A stretch of DNA of 49,949 bases, taken from a virus. The notes beneath the pieces are model-generated. The model was not told the DNA's origin. It saw only the letters and a list, made by a program, of their open reading frames with translations, and ran no database searches. This document shows positions 23,759 through 30,807 of the stretch, one piece after another; the stretch's first letter is position 1, and every line of letters starts with the position of its first letter. The position numbers were made by a program, and so were the translations under genes. The stretch lies in the IMG/VR virus record IMGVR_UViG_3300046782_000313, positions 1 to 49,949 of that record; one strand, 5' to 3'.

Positions 23759-24484
23759 TCAGTTCCTCCGGCGGAACGCGAACGATCCGATACCGTCTCG
23801 CCCAGCCTTTGTTTCCGCGCTGTTGCTTTCGAGCAGCGTCCAGCCGAGCCGAGCCATCAGGCGCGTTAGTCCGTAAGCGGTAAAATACCAGAAGTGTTCA
23901 TCCTTCCGGTAGTGCCGCGACCTGAGCACATGATCCAACCCGTCGAAGATCGGTAGCGAGAGAAAGACAAAAAGCCGCACGCGCGCGAGCAGTTTCGGCC
24001 AATTCTCGATGTGCTCCATGCTGTCCCACATGGTCACGGCATCCGCGCCGCGGACGTAGGGATCATGGAACAGCCCGCTCATCGTCAGCCACCGCACGGC
24101 GGGATAAGCGATGTCGTATCCTCTGGCGTTGCCATGCGCCTCGACGAACGCGCCCGAGCCGATGCCGATGTCGGTGATCTCGCCAGCGTAGTGGCGCCGC
24201 ACGAGGCCGATGCGAAGCGCGTTGAGCTTCTCGCCGAGAGGCGTCGCGGAATAGCCAGCGTATTTCTGGAAATAGGCGTCGTCGTAGATGCTGTCGGGCG
24301 GAGCGGCGACCGGGTAATAGCCGAGGCCGAGTTCTGCGAACCATTGCAGCGCGTCGAGCTTCCGTAGATCCTCGATCAGAGCGCCATCGCGGAGCGCCAC
24401 GTGCTCCATTGCTGCGCCAAATCTGGAATCTCTTTTGGGCAATCGTGGTGCGTGTCGCTGCACCGACATAATGTCGTTGGCCAT
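23759..24484 (-). CDS. SAM-dependent methyltransferase-like protein
   Basis: A 241-residue protein. After a basic N-terminus comes GLGYYPVAAPPDSIYDDAYF and a Rossmann motif EITDIGIGSGAFVEAHGNAR with YDIAYPAVRWL, then VTMWDSMEHIENW, the post-motif typical of methyltransferases acting on sugar or lipid heads (Methyltransf_23-like). The C-terminus DEHFWYFTAYGLTRLMARLG also fits. The start is uncertain: ATG 24484 overlaps the upstream gene by 109 nt, ATG 24409 would cut this to 34 nt. Part of the glycan-modification gene set. Confidence 0.75.
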   Translation of the reverse strand: MANDIMSVQRHAPRLPKRDSRFGAAMEHVALRDGALIEDLRKLDALQWFAELGLGYYPVAAPPDSIYDDAYFQKYAGYSATPLGEKLNALRIGLVRRHYAGEITDIGIGSGAFVEAHGNARGYDIAYPAVRWLTMSGLFHDPYVRGADAVTMWDSMEHIENWPKLLARVRLFVFLSLPIFDGLDHVLRSRHYRKDEHFWYFTAYGLTRLMARLGWTLLESNSAETKAGRDGIGSFAFRRRN

Positions 24485-25248
24485 GCGAACCCCATTCTTG
24501 AACAGTCCATGTCCGGATGGATTATCTTCTCAGGCGCGTTCGCCCCGCCATTGCCCCCGAGCACGACATACGCCGCGGTGGCGCAGGCGATGGCCGCCGG
24601 CACGATCCAGCCGACACCACCGACAACCAGCGCCGCGTCGCGTATGGCTGCGAGCAGTTGCCGCACCGATAGCTCGCCGTGGGTCAGCGCGAGGTTGTGC
24701 GGCGGCATGTGCCCCTCGATCCACTCCTCGCCGATCGAGAGGTCGCAGACGACGACGACGGCGTAGCCGCGCGCCTTCATGTCGCCGGCGACATGCTCAA
24801 TGTACTCCGGCCTCGGATTGCGCGAGGCGTTGTCCCAATCCCGGCGCCGAACGGCAGGCCGCACGAGCACGAGCGGCGATTCGGTGTCGAACGGTGACGG
24901 CCCCATGTCCGGCAGATCCCACGCCGGCGCGGACACGGGCGGCATCTTGCTCGCCATCGCGTCGTAAACCGTGCCCTGCGAAAACGCCTCCGCGGAATAG
25001 TAGAGGAACACCGTGGGCGCGCTCGCCGGCGCCGATCGCCACCGCCCCGCCGGTTGCCGCCGGACATTCGCCGATTGCACCCGCAGGGCCGTCGGCGGCT
25101 CGACGAAGCGAAGCGGCAGGTCTTCGTAAAGCTCGGGCCAGGGGGTTTCGACGAACAGGTCATGCCGCGCCGCCGCGTCGCGGATCACCGGGCGCACGTA
25201 GATCGCATCGCCGAGGCCGTAGGGCGCGCGGATGACCAGCGGTGTCAC
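24376..25248 (-). CDS. GT9/heptosyltransferase-like glycosyltransferase
   Basis: A 290-residue protein with a GT-B plan: RAPYGLGDAIYVRPVIRDAA at the N-terminus (the Gly-rich LGD acceptor-side motif) and, in the C-terminal half, HGELSVRQLLAAIRDAALVV followed by GGVGWIVPAAIACATAAYVV, the sugar-nucleotide side of GT9-like enzymes. Three cysteines (CRCSDTHHDC) near the end may bind metal. It may transfer heptose-like sugars, but acceptor and donor are unknown. It overlaps the next glycosyltransferase by 4 nt. Confidence 0.75.
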   Translation of the reverse strand: MTPLVIRAPYGLGDAIYVRPVIRDAAARHDLFVETPWPELYEDLPLRFVEPPTALRVQSANVRRQPAGRWRSAPASAPTVFLYYSAEAFSQGTVYDAMASKMPPVSAPAWDLPDMGPSPFDTESPLVLVRPAVRRRDWDNASRNPRPEYIEHVAGDMKARGYAVVVVCDLSIGEEWIEGHMPPHNLALTHGELSVRQLLAAIRDAALVVGGVGWIVPAAIACATAAYVVLGGNGGANAPEKIIHPDMDCSRMGFAWPTTLCRCSDTHHDCPKEIPDLAQQWSTWRSAMAL

Positions 25249-26069
25249 GCCGCCGCGGCCTCGGTGCCCAGCGACAGCAGCGCCTGCATGCGGGCGAGAC
25301 GGTCCCGCTCGCCGTGGAAAGAGCGGACGACCGGCTGCGCTGCCTCCATATGGTCCTCCACCCAGTTGTAGCGGTTCGGCAGGATCGTCAGCAGCGACCG
25401 CCAGCGCCGATCCTTCATCAGTTCAATCAGCGCGCCCTGATCTTCCCAGGCCATGTGCACGGGCATCGCGTCCCACGCCTTGACGAAGGCACGGACCTCC
25501 GGGGCGGCGTTGAACCAGACGACGCCCGTGTTCAGGTGGGCGTGCACCGCCGGGCTGTCCCAGCACTCGCAGATGCCCACGCCCCAGCGGCACACCGAGA
25601 GCAGATCCACCGTTGCATCGACGATGATGCTGTCGGCATCGAGCCACAGCACCTGCTCGAAACCCCGGTCGAGCGCCTGGCCGATGACGTCCACCTTGCG
25701 CCAGTGCGGCGGACGCGCCGCCTTGCGTGGCCGGCCTTCGCGGTGCGCGATGAATTCGATGCCCCAGGCGGCGCAGTAGCGCGCGTGGAGGTCCGCCGTC
25801 AGGTCGAGCATCCGCACGAAGTCCATGCCGCTGGCGAGCTGCACGAGCGCGCGGCGGCCTGGCCGCTTCCGCTTCGGCGGCGGACTGCCATCAGCCGGCG
25901 GATCGGCCTTGACCCTGATCCGGCTGCCGTCGCCGACCGCTGGTATCGCCAGGCCGGCGCGGCGCAATTCGCGCGCCCGTGATTCACGCGCCTCGAATTC
26001 GGTGCCGGGCGACACCGACCCTTCCTCGTCGCCGTTGATCCAGGGCTTTAGTGCTACCATCCTCACCAT
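25245..26069 (-). CDS. DxD glycosyltransferase with N-terminal phage-type domain
   Basis: A 274-residue protein. Residues 1-~45 form a small domain (MVRMVALKPW, then GTEFEARESRARELRRAGLA) known in stand-alone phage proteins; a basic linker follows. From ~80 it is GT-A-like: FVRMLDLTADLHARYCAAWG, EQVLWLDADSIIVDATVDLL with the DxD metal site, HAHLNTGVVWFNA and AWEDQGAL. I start at ATG 26069, with GGAG nine bases upstream. Its first ten codons are a recoded copy of a start left behind upstream of the inserted GIY-YIG gene. Probably modifies a virion or host glycan. Confidence 0.8.
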   Translation of the reverse strand: MVRMVALKPWINGDEEGSVSPGTEFEARESRARELRRAGLAIPAVGDGSRIRVKADPPADGSPPPKRKRPGRRALVQLASGMDFVRMLDLTADLHARYCAAWGIEFIAHREGRPRKAARPPHWRKVDVIGQALDRGFEQVLWLDADSIIVDATVDLLSVCRWGVGICECWDSPAVHAHLNTGVVWFNAAPEVRAFVKAWDAMPVHMAWEDQGALIELMKDRRWRSLLTILPNRYNWVEDHMEAAQPVVRSFHGERDRLARMQALLSLGTEAAAA

Positions 26070-26086
26070 TCCCGGCGGCTCCAATT

Positions 26087-26857
26087 TCAGAACAAATCGC
26101 GCTGCTTAAAATCACGCACGATCCCTCCACGCCCTCCCAGCCTTCCCATTCTCGCCGCGCGCTCGTGCCCAGCACGACGAGCGTTATCGAACCCAGGAAC
26201 CTGTCGGAGCGCCTTCAATCGCGCTGCTTGGGCTGCGCGCGCTTCGGGTGTTCTCGGGTATTTTCCCATAGCCTGTCTCTGTTCGGCGGTCGCTTCTGCG
26301 AGGAACCTGCGCCTTCCCTCCCACGATTTGGTTGTCCGCTTTTTTCTTTCTTCCGGCGACATACCGTCCCACATCTTTTTTGATGCAACAACTTGCTTGG
26401 CCTTCACGTCGGGACGAGCCATGGCTTTCTTGAGTGCCACTGACCTTTTAGTCCGACTCTCTAAGGTCAATGTTACGCCGTAAGCGCCGCCTCCGCCTTT
26501 GCTTTTGTTGTAACCTTGAGGCCAATAAGTTTGGAGTTCAGCGATAAGCAGTTTTTCAAAGTCCCACGCATCGTTGCGCGTTCGGCAGCAAAGAATATGG
26601 GCATCTGACCAATTGAATGTACCGATTCCGTGCTCGCGGATGGCGTTTGCTATTTCTTGCTTGATGCGAGGAGATCCATCGCGCCAATCATTGAACGCCG
26701 CGAAAATATGTGAAGAGAAGCGTTTCCCGGCGCTGCCTTCGAACATGCCGACGTAGCTCATGCCGGTCACGGAGCAGGTCAACACATAAACACCGAATTT
26801 CCATACGGTGGTGGCTTGCGCGAGCGTGGTCGGGTATGCATGTGGTCCGGTAGGCAT
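26087..26857 (-). CDS. GIY-YIG homing endonuclease
   Basis: A 256-residue protein. Residues ~22-100 carry the GIY-YIG nuclease (FGVYVLTCSVTGMSYVGMFE; RFSSHIFAAFNDWRDGS; AWDFEKLLIAELQTYWPQGY with the catalytic Glu-like position, then NKSKGGGG). The C-terminal half is basic with nuclease-associated modular DNA-binding repeats (KKMWDGMSPEERKKRTTKSW and RTPEARAAQAARLKALR). It would cut the uninserted glycosyltransferase locus. It has its own hairpin leader, lower GC than its neighbours, and is flanked by two copies of MxRMVALKPW, marking the insertion point. Confidence 0.88.
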   Translation of the reverse strand: MPTGPHAYPTTLAQATTVWKFGVYVLTCSVTGMSYVGMFEGSAGKRFSSHIFAAFNDWRDGSPRIKQEIANAIREHGIGTFNWSDAHILCCRTRNDAWDFEKLLIAELQTYWPQGYNKSKGGGGAYGVTLTLESRTKRSVALKKAMARPDVKAKQVVASKKMWDGMSPEERKKRTTKSWEGRRRFLAEATAEQRQAMGKYPRTPEARAAQAARLKALRQVPGFDNARRAGHERAARMGRLGGRGGIVRDFKQRDLF

Positions 26858-26887
26858 CGGCGATCCTCCAATGATCGGCGGTTCTCA

Positions 26888-26923
26888 GAGGCCCGGCCAA
26901 GATGCCAATCCTGGACGGGCCTC
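26888..26923 (-). promoter_or_regulatory. 5' hairpin leader of the GIY-YIG gene
   Basis: On the minus strand GAGGCCCG (26923-26916) pairs perfectly with CGGGCCTC (26895-26888), loop 20 nt. It is followed by TGAGAACC and GGAGGATCG before the ATG at 26857. Read on the plus strand the stem is followed by GTCTTTTT, so it could also end plus-strand transcripts, but no plus-strand gene lies here. The layout matches the HNH leader at 2819-2853. Confidence 0.55.
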
Positions 26924-26958
26924 GTCTTTTTACATCGCTCCGTTGGCAGTCGGCGACT

Positions 26959-26988
26959 CCACGGCTTGAGGGCGACCATGCGGATCAT
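26959..26988 (-). pseudogene. Displaced original start of the glycosyltransferase gene
   Basis: Thirty bases encode MIRMVALKPW and then run out of similarity into the endonuclease leader. The intact gene at 26069 begins MVRMVALKPW with five synonymous codon changes (for example GTC to GTA, CCG to CCC). The ATG overlaps the upstream stop as AAATGA, the coupled start expected before insertion. It is best read as the severed 5' end left by the endonuclease insertion. Confidence 0.7.
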
Positions 26989-27290
26989 TTCACCATCCCC
27001 GCTGCGGCCTTGTCTAAGATGTCGCGGTCCTTCTCTTCACGGTTCAGCAGCCGCTCGACCACCGAAATCGGCACCTGCTGTAAGCAGGACGTGATGATCG
27101 GGCCGAGGTTTCGGTCGCGACGATCCGCTTGCACGTTCAGGAACCACAACATGCCAACCACGTAGATCGAATTCAGCAACACCAGAACCATGAACTGCGC
27201 GGGCAGGGTGTCGATCAGCTTCGCCGCCGTGCGGCTCGCCGCGCCGACCGCGCCGGTGCCATGGCCATTCGGGGCCGGCGGATCAGCCAT
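26985..27290 (-). CDS. Membrane protein, possible holin/antiholin
   Basis: A 101-residue protein: Pro/Gly-rich start, one strong hydrophobic helix (FMVLVLLNSIYVVGMLWFL) near residues 35-55, then a charged helical tail (VERLLNREEKDRDILDKAAA). It starts inside the end of a 35-residue membrane gene (8-nt overlap) that itself overlaps a putative peptidoglycan hydrolase. A one-span protein beside an endolysin-like gene is compatible with a holin or lysis regulator; sequence alone does not settle it. Confidence 0.6.
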   Translation of the reverse strand: MADPPAPNGHGTGAVGAASRTAAKLIDTLPAQFMVLVLLNSIYVVGMLWFLNVQADRRDRNLGPIITSCLQQVPISVVERLLNREEKDRDILDKAAAGMVK

Positions 27291-27390
27291 CACGCCGCGC
27301 GAGATCGGCGATGCACTCGGTGATGAAAGCCGCCAGCACCGACAGCGCCAGCATGAACAGGACCCCCAGCCCGAGCAGCAGCAGGGTCAC
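27283..27390 (-). CDS. Very small membrane protein overlapping the hydrolase gene
   Basis: A 35-residue protein starting at GTG 27390, whose GTGA overlaps the upstream TGA. It is almost one hydrophobic helix (TLLLLGLGVLFMLALSVLAA) followed by FITECIADLARRDG. It overlaps the next start by 8 nt. Tight coupling on both sides supports expression; a pinholin or lysis accessory role is a guess from size and context. Confidence 0.5.
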   Translation of the reverse strand: MTLLLLGLGVLFMLALSVLAAFITECIADLARRDG

Positions 27391-27773
27391 GCCGCCGCCG
27401 TCTGTGTCGCTGTTTCCACGATATGGAACCGGTCGGCGTCGTCACAGGCGAGACCCTCGCCGCCCTTGAAGCGGATCAACCGCTCGTGCACCGGCTGACC
27501 CACCCAAGCGTCGCAGACCAGCAGGCCATCATCCCGCTGCTCCAACAGGATCGCGACATGCGAACTGCCGTCCTCGGCGTTGGCGTAAAGCCCGTCCTCA
27601 TCGAAGGTGCCGATGACGGTGCCGCGCGGATAGCCCGACCCCTTCGCCGGCTGGCCGCGGCGCAGCGTCGAGGAGTGCGTCACGTTCGCCACGATTTGGC
27701 AGTGTCGAAGGCAATGCCCGGTATCGAGCACCTCGCCCAAGTGGGCAAGCGGATCAGCGGCTACGAATGACAT
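27387..27773 (-). CDS. BPSL0067-like putative peptidoglycan amidase (endolysin)
   Basis: A 128-residue protein with TGHCLRHCQIVANVTHSSTL near the N-terminus (candidate catalytic Cys), YPRGTVIGTFDEDGLYANAE, the GSSHVAILLEQ box (candidate His) and WVGQPVHERLIRFKGG. This matches the BPSL0067 family, thought to be related to CHAP/NlpC-type cysteine hydrolases. It would cut cell wall during lysis. I start at ATG 27773 (AGGGAG seven bases upstream) rather than GTG 27779. Two small membrane genes follow, forming a likely lysis set. Confidence 0.75.
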   Translation of the reverse strand: MSFVAADPLAHLGEVLDTGHCLRHCQIVANVTHSSTLRRGQPAKGSGYPRGTVIGTFDEDGLYANAEDGSSHVAILLEQRDDGLLVCDAWVGQPVHERLIRFKGGEGLACDDADRFHIVETATQTAAA

Positions 27774-27784
27774 TTCCACTCTCC

Positions 27785-28390
27785 CTAAGACGACACGATG
27801 TGCGCGGTGATGTAGCTCGACGCCATGATGCCGGGCACGTCGCCTGCCGCGATCAGCGCCCCGGCGCGCACGATGTGGCCGTCTTGCAGTAAGCCCTGGT
27901 AGAAGGTGCGCCCGATCGACTGCAAGCCCGGCAATAACTGCACCTGCCCGCGCGTCAGCAGAGTCCCCGCTTTGTCAATTTGGACGCCGATTTGCGCTCC
28001 CGACGCGGGCGGCGCTTCGAACTCGCACCACAGGTCGATCGCCACCATGGCATTGCCGACGACCGCAAAGCCGCCATCGGCATCCGCGAACAGATCGGTG
28101 TTGCCGTAGGCATCCGCGGGACCGAGCGTCAGAACGGCCCATTCGCCGGTTCCGGTCAGGTCGGCAGCGGCGAGGTTCGCATACCAAAAGCAGGTTCCCG
28201 GCGCGGCCGGTGGAGCAGGGCCGCCTTCAAGAGTTTGGCCATCCGGCACGTAGGCCAGCGAGGTCGCGAACGTGTTCGACCGGTTGTCCCATGTGCGCGT
28301 GCGATACAGCCAGCCCCCCGCCACGCTCAGGCGGTCGAGCGTGCCGGCGCTGTCCTCGGCAAGCGTTTCAAACGTGTGCAGTTCCGGCAT
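27785..28390 (-). CDS. Hypothetical protein next to major capsid gene
   Basis: A 201-residue protein starting MPELHTFETLAEDSAGTLDR, beta-rich (GGWLYRTRTWDNRSN; DGGFAVVGNAMVAIDLWCEF) with a C-terminal DGHIVRAGALIAAGDVPGIM stretch. GAGGAG precedes the ATG at 28390. No family recognised. Directly downstream of the capsid gene after a strong hairpin; possible roles are capsid decoration or fibre, by position only. Confidence 0.55.
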   Translation of the reverse strand: MPELHTFETLAEDSAGTLDRLSVAGGWLYRTRTWDNRSNTFATSLAYVPDGQTLEGGPAPPAAPGTCFWYANLAAADLTGTGEWAVLTLGPADAYGNTDLFADADGGFAVVGNAMVAIDLWCEFEAPPASGAQIGVQIDKAGTLLTRGQVQLLPGLQSIGRTFYQGLLQDGHIVRAGALIAAGDVPGIMASSYITAHIVSS

Positions 28391-28411
28391 TGTTTGTTCT
28401 CCTCGCGCCAT

Positions 28412-28453
28412 CCGCGCTGGCCCACGCAGGGGAGGTCTGCTGAACCAGCGCGG
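28412..28453 (-). promoter_or_regulatory. Hairpin between capsid gene and downstream genes
   Basis: CCGCGCTGG and CCAGCGCGG form a perfect 9-bp inverted repeat (28412-28420 with 28445-28453, loop 24 nt) in the 88-nt gap after the capsid stop. No T run follows on the transcribed strand. It may slow polymerase or protect capsid mRNA, so that capsid is made in excess over downstream products. Confidence 0.4.
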
Positions 28454-28478
28454 GGCATCACCCGCGACGCCGCGCGAG

Positions 28479-29678
28479 TTAGGTCAGCGTGCCGTAAATG
28501 AAGGCAGCCGGGCGATACACGGCGAAAGCCAGCCGTTCCTCGGCGCGGATCGTGATCATGTTGCGCACAAAATCGTCGGCATTCTCGGTGGAGATAAGCA
28601 CTTCCATCGACATGCGGTCGAAGATTTGCGCGCCATACCTGAACGAGCCGGTCAGGAACTTGGTGACCTGCATCGAGAACGAGGTCACGACCGGCAGGCC
28701 CCAGAGCGTTCTTGACAACTGGCTTTGCGGATCGCCGACGATGTAGCGCTGTTGCGCATCTTTCGTTAGTTCGATCTTCGCCCAGTCGGTCGGATGCAAC
28801 ACAAATCCGGTCGCGGGGTAGAGCGCGAGCGATGCTTGCAGTTGGGCCAGGCGCAGGGTGTCGATATTCGTCGGCGAAGTCGGCGTGAACGCGGCGGAAT
28901 AAGCGGTTGCCTGCGGGATGATGCCAAACAAGTTTAGACCAGTGCCATCGCCGTAAAGGAATTGCTGCTCCTCGACATACGCCAACCCGTAGCGCAACCG
29001 TCCGTCAATGGTAGACATGAGTTGCGGCACGTCATCGAGTATCTGTCGCGACGCCCGTTGCCAGTGCGCGAGCGTCCGCACCGGCGACGATTTCAGATCG
29101 AACGTGAGCGGCGGTGCCTGCGGCTTGACCGCGCCTTCCGAGACAAACGCAGCGGCGATGGTCAGCGGATTGTCGGTCTCGACCGGATATTCGATCGCAT
29201 TCGATGTCGTCGATCCCGGCATCAGCAGATCGCGGATACCCAAGGGACGCAGCGGCGGTGTCACCATCGGTTGCCGGTCCGCGATGACCAGCGACGATGT
29301 CGGCGATACCCCGGTGCCCCATAGCGCTGTGCCGCTCAGGATGTCTTTGTATTCGGCCTTGACGCGCGCCTGGCCGTTCTTGCTCGCGAGGAGCGCCTTG
29401 ACTTCGTCGTTCTCGACGACGAGCTGGCCGAGCGTCGATTGCGGCTCGCCGGCTGGCCCACGCGGACGCGCGAGCTTCTGCTCGACTTCGCCGACGCGGC
29501 CCGCGAGTTCGTTCATTGTCAGCAGCGCCTTGTCGGACGCGGCCTTCGTCTCCGTCGTCATGGCGCCGAGGTTCTTGATCTCGGTCTGCGCCTTCTCCGC
29601 GAACGTCTTTACGTCGTCGGTCGCCTTCTTGAGATCGACGGCGAGTTGTTTCAGGTCGTCGGTGTCATCCAACGGCAT
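28479..29678 (-). CDS. HK97-family major capsid protein
   Basis: A 399-residue protein. Residues ~1-100 form a coiled-coil delta/scaffold-like part (LKQLAVDLKKATDDVKTFAE), then the HK97 fold starts: ALWGTGVSPTSSLVIADRQP, RPLGIRDLLMPGSTTSNAIE, WQRASRQILDDVPQLMSTID, TGFVLHPTDWAKIELTKDAQ, and RTLWGLPVVTSFSMQVTKFL. It assembles the icosahedral head; the N-terminal part is presumably removed by the upstream protease. GGAGG lies just before the ATG. Order terminase-portal-protease-capsid is standard. Confidence 0.95.
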   Translation of the reverse strand: MPLDDTDDLKQLAVDLKKATDDVKTFAEKAQTEIKNLGAMTTETKAASDKALLTMNELAGRVGEVEQKLARPRGPAGEPQSTLGQLVVENDEVKALLASKNGQARVKAEYKDILSGTALWGTGVSPTSSLVIADRQPMVTPPLRPLGIRDLLMPGSTTSNAIEYPVETDNPLTIAAAFVSEGAVKPQAPPLTFDLKSSPVRTLAHWQRASRQILDDVPQLMSTIDGRLRYGLAYVEEQQFLYGDGTGLNLFGIIPQATAYSAAFTPTSPTNIDTLRLAQLQASLALYPATGFVLHPTDWAKIELTKDAQQRYIVGDPQSQLSRTLWGLPVVTSFSMQVTKFLTGSFRYGAQIFDRMSMEVLISTENADDFVRNMITIRAEERLAFAVYRPAAFIYGTLT

Positions 29679-29697
29679 GGTTGTGCCTCCATAGGGG

Positions 29698-30747
29698 TTA
29701 AGCTGCGAATGTCAGCCCACGAAGCGCTTCGGCGATCGTCTTGATCGCGTTTTTCGCTTCAGCCGCAGACGCAGCCTCATCCCGAGGCTGGCATGCCGCT
29801 TTCCACCCGCCATCAGCAAGAGCGCGGGCTTGGCGATACGAGAAATGCAGCTTCTCCCGAAGCCCTGCCTCGTAATCGCGGATGGTTTCCGGCGCCGTCT
29901 TTGGCTCGTCGCCGGTTAGCGCGCGATACGCCGCGCGCAAATGGTCGTGCAGTTGCGCCCGCTCGTCCGCAGTCGGTGCATCGCCACCGGCCAGGGTAGC
30001 GCTATGCAGCGTTAGCGCCGCATTCAGGGCGGCGAGCGCTGCGTTCCGATCACCGAGCGCCATGACCGATTTGATAGCGGATATCTGCGCCTCTGGATTG
30101 GCCGGGTTGGACACGATATCCGCCGAGAACAGAACCAAGCTGTTGAGCCAGCGCTTCGGATCGCCCGCCTTCTTGCCGTAGTCCACTCCGCCGTCGCGGA
30201 TGGAATAGGCGATCGACAACGCAGTGAGCGCGCCGTCGCGCATCAGGCCGTAAATCCGCTTGCCGTGATCACTGTCGAGCGCCGATATTTTGCCGACGCC
30301 GTGCAGCCCCTTCTCGTCCTCGTGCATCTGTTTCCAGACGCCGATCGGCAGTGGATCGCCGCCAAGCATGGCAAATGAATGCTCGGCATACAGTCCTGGC
30401 ATAGTGCCGGCGGCCTTGTGTTCCGCGAGAGATTCCGCGAACGCGCCGGGATTGACGATATCGCCATAGGCGTCTTGGTTGCGGAATACCGAGATGTAAC
30501 CCTCGAAGGTGCCCGGTTCCGCCGTGCCATCCGGCGCGAATTTGAACTCAACCGGTGCGGCCAACCGGCCGAATGCCTTGTACCGCGCCGCCTTCGCCGC
30601 TTTGTAAAGATCGCAGACATCGGCGGCGTCTATCTTGCCGGCCACCATCGAGCATTGGCCAGAGCCTGAGAACATCGCGCAGCCGCCGCAGTTTTGCGAG
30701 GCCGTTCCGTCGCGATAGTTGGCTTCTGCTTGCGTGACCTTAGCCAT
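29698..30747 (-). CDS. HK97-type prohead protease with N-terminal Cys-rich segment
   Basis: A 349-residue protein. Residues ~18-50 hold NCGGCAMFSGSGQCSMVAGK and a later Cys (DVCDLY), a four-cysteine segment like small iron-sulfur or zinc domains sometimes found on phage proteases. From ~70 the U35 protease domain appears: GTFEGYISVFRNQDAYGDIV, with MPGLYAEHSFAMLGGDPLPIG giving the active-site His, and ALTALSIAYSI giving the Ser. A ~100-residue helical tail may act as internal scaffold. It would trim the capsid N-terminus. Confidence 0.9.
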   Translation of the reverse strand: MAKVTQAEANYRDGTASQNCGGCAMFSGSGQCSMVAGKIDAADVCDLYKAAKAARYKAFGRLAAPVEFKFAPDGTAEPGTFEGYISVFRNQDAYGDIVNPGAFAESLAEHKAAGTMPGLYAEHSFAMLGGDPLPIGVWKQMHEDEKGLHGVGKISALDSDHGKRIYGLMRDGALTALSIAYSIRDGGVDYGKKAGDPKRWLNSLVLFSADIVSNPANPEAQISAIKSVMALGDRNAALAALNAALTLHSATLAGGDAPTADERAQLHDHLRAAYRALTGDEPKTAPETIRDYEAGLREKLHFSYRQARALADGGWKAACQPRDEAASAAEAKNAIKTIAEALRGLTFAA

Positions 30748-30807
30748 CGTCCGCTAACCTCTCAGCCTGGCCACATAGCACCATCATTGGCGCAATGCAC
30801 CGGTTTG

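Noticed and set aside
24435-25982. Long plus-strand frames opposite the GT9-like and DxD glycosyltransferases
   Set aside because: Low-complexity Arg/Pro/Ala translation, no ribosome site, and full overlap with recognised enzymes.
26888-26930. Plus-strand terminator with T run
   Set aside because: The stem and T run look right on the plus strand, but no plus-strand gene lies upstream; the hairpin fits better as a minus-strand leader, though a double role is not excluded.
26069-26990. Group I intron or intein around the GIY-YIG gene
   Set aside because: The flanking sequences duplicate the same ten codons rather than forming a continuous interrupted gene, and no intron core pairing was seen.
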